A DNA stretch of 44,206 nucleotides from the NCBI RefSeq assembly GCF_013364235.1, contig NZ_CP054919.1, positions 4,948,088-4,992,293 on the forward strand, in the 5' to 3' direction. The notes under the pieces are model-generated. The model saw nothing but the letters and a program-made list of their open reading frames with translations. It did not search any database and was not told where the DNA came from. The stretch comes from Kitasatospora sp. NA04385. Its GTDB lineage: Bacteria; Actinomycetota; Actinomycetes; Streptomycetales; Streptomycetaceae. The stretch's first letter is position 1, and every line of letters starts with the position of its first letter. A program made the position numbers and the translations under genes. Positions 39,937 through 44,206 of this stretch are shown here, piece by piece.

Positions 39937-40593
39937 TCAGTCGGCCTGCTCGGCGGAGCCCTCCTGGGCGGGGTGCATCGGGAAGCCCTTCAGGCCGCGC
40001 CAGGCCAGGCTGGCGACCAGCCGGACGGCCTCGTCGCGCGGGATCTCGCCGTCCTGGGTGAGCCAGTAGCGGGCGGTGATCTGGGCCAGGCCGCAGACGC
40101 CGACCGCGAGCAGCTTGGCCTCGGCCTCGGGCAGGTCGGTGTCCTCGGCGATCACCTTGGAGACCAGGGTGGCGCTCAGGTCGGTGGCCCGGTCGACCCG
40201 CTCGCGCACCGCCGGGTCGTTGGTCAGGTCCGACTCGAAGACCAGCCGGAACGCGCCCGACTCGCTGGAGACGTAGTGGAAGTACGCCTCCATGGTCGCG
40301 GCGACGCGCTGCTTGTTGTCGCTGGTCGCCTCCAGCGCGGCCCGGGTGCCGTCCACCAGGGCGTCGCAGTGCTTGTCGAGCAGCGCGAGGTAGAGCTCGA
40401 GCTTGCCCGGGAAGTGCTGGTACAGCACCGGCTTGCTGACGCCGGCCCGCTCGGCGATGTCGTCCATGGCGGCGGCGTGGTAGCCCTGGGCGACGAACAC
40501 CTCCTGGGCGGCTCCGAGCAGTTGTTCACGGCGGGCGCTTCGCGGCAGGCGGGCACCGCGCGGGCGCTCCTGCGCCTCCTGGATGGCCGTCAC
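39937..40593 (-). CDS. TetR family transcriptional regulator
   Basis: A 218-aa protein. The N-terminal HTH is clear: RREQLLGAAQEVFVAQGYHA, then AAMDDIAERAGVSKPVLYQHF, followed by an all-helical ligand domain (PGKLELYLALLDKHCDALVD onward). GTG 40593 has GAGGAG 4 nt upstream; GTG 40605 is an in-frame alternative. An inverted repeat overlaps its probable -10 (TAGAAT), suggesting autoregulation. It is the counterpart of Rv3208 by synteny. It is divergent from an alpha/beta hydrolase gene that it may also control. The ligand is unknown. Confidence 0.9.
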   Translation of the reverse strand: MTAIQEAQERPRGARLPRSARREQLLGAAQEVFVAQGYHAAAMDDIAERAGVSKPVLYQHFPGKLELYLALLDKHCDALVDGTRAALEATSDNKQRVAATMEAYFHYVSSESGAFRLVFESDLTNDPAVRERVDRATDLSATLVSKVIAEDTDLPEAEAKLLAVGVCGLAQITARYWLTQDGEIPRDEAVRLVASLAWRGLKGFPMHPAQEGSAEQAD

Positions 40594-40638
40594 GGCGCTC
40601 CTCACTTCACGGTCTGCGATGGACTGGCGGGGTGATTG

Positions 40639-40654
40639 ATTCTACTTTTCGGTA
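40639..40654 (-). promoter_or_regulatory. TetR-gene -10 (TAGAAT) overlapping TAC-N6-GTA operator candidate
   Basis: On the minus strand TAGAAT (40644-40639) abuts TACCGAAAAGTA (40654-40643), an imperfect inverted repeat. Binding here would block the tetR promoter. The site is about 170 nt upstream of the divergent hydrolase start. Confidence 0.4.
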
Positions 40655-40812
40655 ACCCGCTCGCGCGCGGGTGAAGCCGAGTAAAGCGCACAACCGCCCT
40701 TGTCGGGACCCCACAATACGACCCGGGCCCCCGCTGTCCACGGGTCGAGACGGCCCCGTGACGGGGGCAGTACGGGCCCGTGACCGGCCGTGGCGGCGGG
40801 CCCGGGGCTCAC

Positions 40813-40826
40813 TACCATCGTGCTCC
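40813..40826 (+). promoter_or_regulatory. -10-like TACCAT 8 nt before ATG
   Basis: TACCAT (40813-40818), eight bases, ATG 40827; no Shine-Dalgarno sequence. A candidate leaderless promoter. Confidence 0.45.
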
Positions 40827-41744
40827 ATGAGCGCCTCCCAGCACCCCCTCGCCGCCCTGGAGCCGCACCGCACCGTCGAGGTGCCCGGGGCGGCCCTGGC
40901 CGTCAGCCGGCACTCCGAACCCCGCGACGGCCTGCCGCCCGCCCTGTTCGTGCACGGCCTCGGCGGCTCGGCCGACAACTGGCTCGAACTGCTCGACCTG
41001 CTCGCCGACGACGTCGACGGCGAGGCCGTCGACCTGCCCGGCTTCGGCCACTCCGCCCCGCCGCTGGACGGCAACCTGTCCCTCTCCGGGCACGTCCGCG
41101 CCGTCATCGGGTACCTGGAGGAGACCGGCCGCGGCCCGGTCCACCTGTTCGGCAACTCGCTCGGCGGCGCGGTCGCCGTCCGGCTCGCCGCGCTCCGCCC
41201 CGACCTGGTGCGCAGCCTCACCCTGATCTCCCCGGCGCTGCCCGAGGTGCCCCCGCAGCGCACCGCCTGGTCCACCGGGATGCTGGCGCTGCCCGGCGTC
41301 GCCGAACTGATCCGCCGCCGCGGCCCGGCCGCCGACCCGGAGACGGCCACCGCCGACCTGCTCGGCCTGGTCTACGCCGACCCCGCGGGCATCCCCGCCC
41401 ACCGCCGGGCCCGCGCGGTCGCCGAGTACCGCCGCCGCGCCGCGCTCCCGTACGCCCTGGCCGTGCTGACCGGGTCCGCGCGCGGCATCGTCAGCGCGTA
41501 CACCGAGCGCGGCGAGCAGTCGCTGTGGCGGCAGGCCGAGCAGGTCTGCGCACCGGTGCTGCTGGTCTACGGGCTCAAGGACAAGCTGGTCTCCTACCGC
41601 TCCGCCCGGCGGGCCTGCGCCGCGTTCCGGGACGCCCGGCTGCTGGTGCTGCCCGACTCCGGGCACGTGGCGATGCTGGAGCACCCCGAGCCGGTCGCCC
41701 GCGCGGTGCGGGAACTGCTCGCGGAGGCCGACCGGCGCGGCTGA
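40827..41744 (+). CDS. Alpha/beta hydrolase
   Basis: A 305-aa alpha/beta-hydrolase. Landmarks are ALFVHGLGGSADNWLELLD (oxyanion loop), VDLPGFGHSAPP, nucleophile in VHLFGNSLGGAVAV (Ser), an acid in LLVYGLKDKLVS and His in LVLPDSGHVAMLEHPE. A helical cap occupies about 140-215. It is cytoplasmic, with no signal peptide. ATG 40827 is chosen for the adjacent TACCAT box. The mycobacterial region near Rv3203-Rv3208 also has a lipase/hydrolase, but I cannot assign orthology. A long inverted repeat downstream is a probable terminator. Confidence 0.87.
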   Translation: MSASQHPLAALEPHRTVEVPGAALAVSRHSEPRDGLPPALFVHGLGGSADNWLELLDLLADDVDGEAVDLPGFGHSAPPLDGNLSLSGHVRAVIGYLEETGRGPVHLFGNSLGGAVAVRLAALRPDLVRSLTLISPALPEVPPQRTAWSTGMLALPGVAELIRRRGPAADPETATADLLGLVYADPAGIPAHRRARAVAEYRRRAALPYALAVLTGSARGIVSAYTERGEQSLWRQAEQVCAPVLLVYGLKDKLVSYRSARRACAAFRDARLLVLPDSGHVAMLEHPEPVARAVRELLAEADRRG

Positions 41745-41834
41745 GCCGGGCGCACGCGGGGCGCACGGGGCCGGAAGGCCGAAAACGGAGCGGGGACGCG
41801 CGAGGTCACGGGCGTTCACTCGATGGTGTGGCAA

Positions 41835-41867
41835 GCCGGGCCGGGCCCCTAGGGGGCTCGGCCCGGC
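41835..41867 (+). terminator. Hairpin terminator after the alpha/beta hydrolase
   Basis: GCCGGGCC (41835-41842) pairs with GGCCCGGC (41860-41867), with an inner CCCCT/AGGGG palindrome. It is 90 nt after the stop. The remaining sequence to 42029 is the leader of the glycosyltransferase, with a TACCGT hexamer near 41871 as a possible -10. Confidence 0.6.
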
Positions 41868-42029
41868 GCTCTACCGTCGTGTTGTCGGACCGAACAGGTG
41901 TGGGGGGCGAGACGGCGAGGGCGGCGGCCGCGGGGAGCGGGCGCCGACCGGGCGACCGTCGAGCACGGACGCACTCCCCTGTGTCGTAGGGCCGTGAACC
42001 CAGTGGAAACGCTCTGCTCTGGAGGCGTC

Positions 42030-43601
42030 GTGCGCATCGCTCTGCTCACCGAGGGCACCCTCACCAACGCGCAGCGTGGCGAAGGCGGCTGGTGCGGCCG
42101 CCTGGTCGACGGCCTGCCCGAGCACGAGTTCCGGCTCTACCGGCTGCTGCCCGCCGACCGCCCCGCCCCGCCCACCGGCGTCCGCGGCCTGCACGGCGTC
42201 CACGAACTGCCCATGTGGGGCCGCCGCCCCGCCGGGCGCGGACCGACCGCGCTGCGCCGCCGGGCGTACACCAAGGCGTACGAGGAGCTGGTCCGAGCAC
42301 TCGTGATGCCCGGCGAGCGGGCCGGGTTCGGGCCCGCGCTGTACCGGCTGGCCGCGCTCGGGCGGGAGGACGAGGCGCTGCCCGCGTTCCTCGCCTCCGG
42401 CCACGCCCACCGCGCGCTGGAGCGGATCTGGCGGATGCCCGGCGCCGACACCGCCGGCGGCCAGCCGCTGGTGTGCGACGTGCTGGTCGCCGCCGACCTG
42501 CTGGAGCAGTGCCTGCGCCCGCTCTCCGCGCCCTGGTACGGCAGCGGCCCGGCCGGGCTCGGCGGCGCCGACCTGTGCCACGTGGTCGGCGGCGGGCCGG
42601 CCGCGCTGCCCGCGCTGGTCGCCCGCGAACTGCACGGCGTCCCGTTCGTGGTCACCGAGCACGGCCTGCACCTGCGCGAGCAGTACCGCGGCTACCGCAG
42701 CGCCCCGTACCGCTGGCCGGTGCGCGCCCTGCTGCTGTCCTTCTTCCGGCAGCTCACCGAGGAGACCTACCGGCAGGCCGCCGTGCTCACCCCCGGCAGC
42801 GAGTACGACCGGCGGTGGCAGCAGCGCTGCGGCGGCGAGGCCGCCCGCACCCGGATCGTCCACGAGGGCACCACCGCCACCGAGCGGCCCGCCGCCGGGC
42901 AGGAGCCCGCCGCGCCGACCCTGGTCTGGGCGGGTGCGCTGGAACCCGGCCGCGACCCCGAATTGATGCTGCACGCCTTCGCCCGGGTCCGGGCCGAACT
43001 GCCCGCCGCCCGGCTGCGGATGTACGGCGAGGAGGGCGCCCCCGGCTACCTCGCGCACTGCACCGCGATCGCCGAACGGCTCGGCGTCCGGGACGCCGTC
43101 GAGTTCGCCGGCCGGCCCGCGGGCTCGGCCGAGGCCTGGGAGTCCGGCAGCGCGGTGGTGTTCAGCGCGCTCGCCCAGCGCAGCCCCCGGCCGCTCGCCG
43201 ACGCCATGCTCAGCGGCCGGGCCGTGGTCTCCACCGAGGTCGGCGTCGCCCGCGAGGTGCTCGGTCCCACCGGCCTGCTGGTGCCGCCGCGCAGCCCGCG
43301 CGCCCTCGCCGCCGCCTGCCTCGCCCTGCTCACCGACCGCGAACGCCGCTCCCGGCTCGGCCTGGCCGGCCGGCTGCGGGCGCAGGAACGCTTCGCCGTG
43401 GAACCCGTGGTCGGCGCCTTCCGGGAGATCTACCTCGACCTGGTCTCCCGCTACCCGGCCTTCCCGGCCCGCCCCGGCAGCCAGGCCCGGCCGTTCGCCC
43501 GCCCCGCCGAGTACTGGGTGGCCGGGCCGGCCGGCGCGGACGCCCGGACCGCGGAGCCCGTGCGCACGGCCGCCGGACCGGCCCTCGCGGAGGCGCTGTG
43601 A
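42030..43601 (+). CDS. Glycosyltransferase, DUF3492 + GT4 (PelF-like)
   Basis: A 523-aa protein. The N-terminal DUF3492 domain begins MRIALLTEGTLTNAQRGEGG and includes HVVGGGPAALPALVARELHG and VVTEHGLHLREQYR. The C-terminal GT4 domain has TLVWAGALEPGRDPELMLHA, RMYGEEGAPGYLAHC, VEFAGRPAGSAEAW and the nucleotide-sugar region PRPLADAMLSGRAVVSTEVG. The GT4 Glu normally seen as E-x7-E near the last motif appears altered (SPRPLADAMLSG rather than a Glu-rich helix), worth noting. GTG 42030 has GGAGG 4 nt upstream, and the family N-terminus fits exactly. The stop overlaps the next gene (GTGA). It is cytoplasmic, building an envelope or secreted polysaccharide. Confidence 0.87.
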   Translation: MRIALLTEGTLTNAQRGEGGWCGRLVDGLPEHEFRLYRLLPADRPAPPTGVRGLHGVHELPMWGRRPAGRGPTALRRRAYTKAYEELVRALVMPGERAGFGPALYRLAALGREDEALPAFLASGHAHRALERIWRMPGADTAGGQPLVCDVLVAADLLEQCLRPLSAPWYGSGPAGLGGADLCHVVGGGPAALPALVARELHGVPFVVTEHGLHLREQYRGYRSAPYRWPVRALLLSFFRQLTEETYRQAAVLTPGSEYDRRWQQRCGGEAARTRIVHEGTTATERPAAGQEPAAPTLVWAGALEPGRDPELMLHAFARVRAELPAARLRMYGEEGAPGYLAHCTAIAERLGVRDAVEFAGRPAGSAEAWESGSAVVFSALAQRSPRPLADAMLSGRAVVSTEVGVAREVLGPTGLLVPPRSPRALAAACLALLTDRERRSRLGLAGRLRAQERFAVEPVVGAFREIYLDLVSRYPAFPARPGSQARPFARPAEYWVAGPAGADARTAEPVRTAAGPALAEAL

Positions 43602-44206
43602 CCGGCACGCCCGGGACCGGGACGGCGGTGCCGGGCGCGGCGGCGACGGGCGCGCCCGCCGACCCCGTCCGCGAACTGCTGGACGCCAACCGGGAGCTGT
43701 GCGAACGGGCGGTCGATCCGCTGGAGATCGCCGCCGCGCTGGAGGACTCCGGCCTGGCCGTCGACGGCGCCGCCCGCTACCGGCACGCCGACGTGTTCGG
43801 CCTCGCCGAGGAGCTGTACGCCCGCGTCCCGCGCCGCCCGCCCACCCGGGAGCCGGTGCCCGCCGCCGAACCGCTGCGCACCCTGCCGCTGGCCGCCCTG
43901 CGCGGCGCCGGTGCCCACCTGCTGCCGCTGCTGCCCGCCGCCGCGCCCGGCGGCCCGCCCGGCGGGCGCTCGCCGTCCTGCTCGGCGCGGGCGCGGGCGC
44001 GGGCCTGCTCGGGGCCCGGCACGGCTGGTCCGCCGTCGGCGGGGAGGCGAGGGCCCGGACGCCGGGCGGCCGCGGCGGCCGTTCCCGTGGGCCGGGCTCG
44101 GCCAGGGCGCGGGCACCGGGCTGCTGCTGGCCCTGCTCGCCGCCACCGCCCGGGCGCGGCCGCCGCCGCGATCGGCGGGGCGAGCGCCGCGGCGGTGGCG
44201 GCCTGG
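43598..44206 (+). CDS. Probable membrane protein, truncated at window edge, frame breaks near its end
   Basis: GTG 43598 overlaps the glycosyltransferase stop. The first 115 residues are coherent: a Gly/Thr/Ala-rich start, then PADPVRELLDANRELCERAV, DPLEIAAALEDSGLAVDGAA and RYRHADVFGLAEELYARVPR, a pattern common in streptomycete membrane proteins beside DUF3492 enzymes. After about 43945 the frame degenerates; hydrophobic sequence continues in other frames (LAVLLGAGAGAGLLGARHGW, then GAGTGLLLALLAATARA, then AAAAIGGASAAAVAAW). At least three single-base indels would be needed to join these. This probably reflects poor sequence at the end of the fragment. A membrane partner for the glycosyltransferase is a reasonable inference. 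Confidence 0.6.
   Translation, partial: MTGTPGTGTAVPGAAATGAPADPVRELLDANRELCERAVDPLEIAAALEDSGLAVDGAARYRHADVFGLAEELYARVPRRPPTREPVPAAEPLRTLPLAALRGAGAHLLPLLPAAAPGGPPGGRSPSCSARARARACSGPGTAGPPSAGRRGPGRRAAAAAVPVGRARPGRGHRAAAGPARRHRPGAAAAAIGGASAAAVAAW

Noticed and set aside
1..44206. tRNA, rRNA, integrase, transposase or prophage genes
   Set aside because: Looked for on both strands by gene content and typical motifs; none seen. An automated tRNA/Infernal scan would be needed to exclude short RNAs fully.

Overview
The window is very GC-rich, densely coding actinobacterial chromosome, almost certainly from Streptomycetaceae (Streptomyces or Kitasatospora). Support comes from GTG/TTG starts, purine-rich ribosome sites, TANNNT boxes sitting just before start codons, mycothiol biosynthesis (mshB), and several lineage-typical proteins (DUF6113, DUF3117, DUF3107, DUF6758, SUFU domain). 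It reads as core chromosome. I see no prophage, insertion sequence, integrase, CRISPR array, tRNA or rRNA.

Layout. 1-2.7 kb (minus strand): a truncated proline-rich protein, a DUF6113 membrane protein, mshB and a tiny membrane protein. 2.9-8.8 kb (plus): a dipeptidyl-peptidase-IV-like S9 peptidase, then a compact ABC ATPase / permease / histidine kinase / response regulator operon. 8.8-10.7 kb (minus): a SirB1-type transglutaminase-like protein and a frameshifted GNAT acetyltransferase. 10.9-16.9 kb: ferredoxin fdxA and aminotransferase dapC, a secreted glycine-rich protein and a lytic-transglycosylase-like protein on the other strand, then dapE and a LOG-family protein; dapC and dapE are two steps of the succinylase lysine/diaminopimelate pathway. 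16.9-21 kb: a folP paralogue, a DivIVA-like membrane protein, the DNA glycosylase tag, an enoyl-CoA hydratase, DUF3117 and an O-methyltransferase. 21.4-28 kb: an ECF sigma factor with its zinc anti-sigma factor, tatB, two proteins of unknown role, the Fe-S carrier mrp, DUF1003 and a PRC/MgtE-N/CBS protein. 28-34 kb: a PNPOx-like protein, an EamA exporter, corA, a SUFU protein, a PHP phosphoesterase, DUF6758 and a 47-aa protein. 34.4-44.2 kb: two alpha/beta hydrolases, a DEAD-box helicase with a lysine-rich repeat tail, a ferritin-like protein, a small membrane protein, DUF3107, a TetR regulator, a DUF3492-type glycosyltransferase and a truncated membrane protein.

Gene order is strikingly like two Mycobacterium tuberculosis blocks as I remember them (mshB-fdxC-dapC, then dapE to corA around Rv1202-Rv1239; and Rv3208-Rv3211), which supports many assignments.

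The most notable signals are a probable CTG start on the helicase, at least ten genes with a -10-like hexamer 6-8 nt before the start codon (candidate leaderless mRNAs), a 14-bp tandem repeat growing out of a perfect terminator stem, a candidate structured leader before a 47-aa gene, and several frame breaks at short G/C runs that look more like sequence error than biology. I did not find a clear, previously undescribed multi-gene system.
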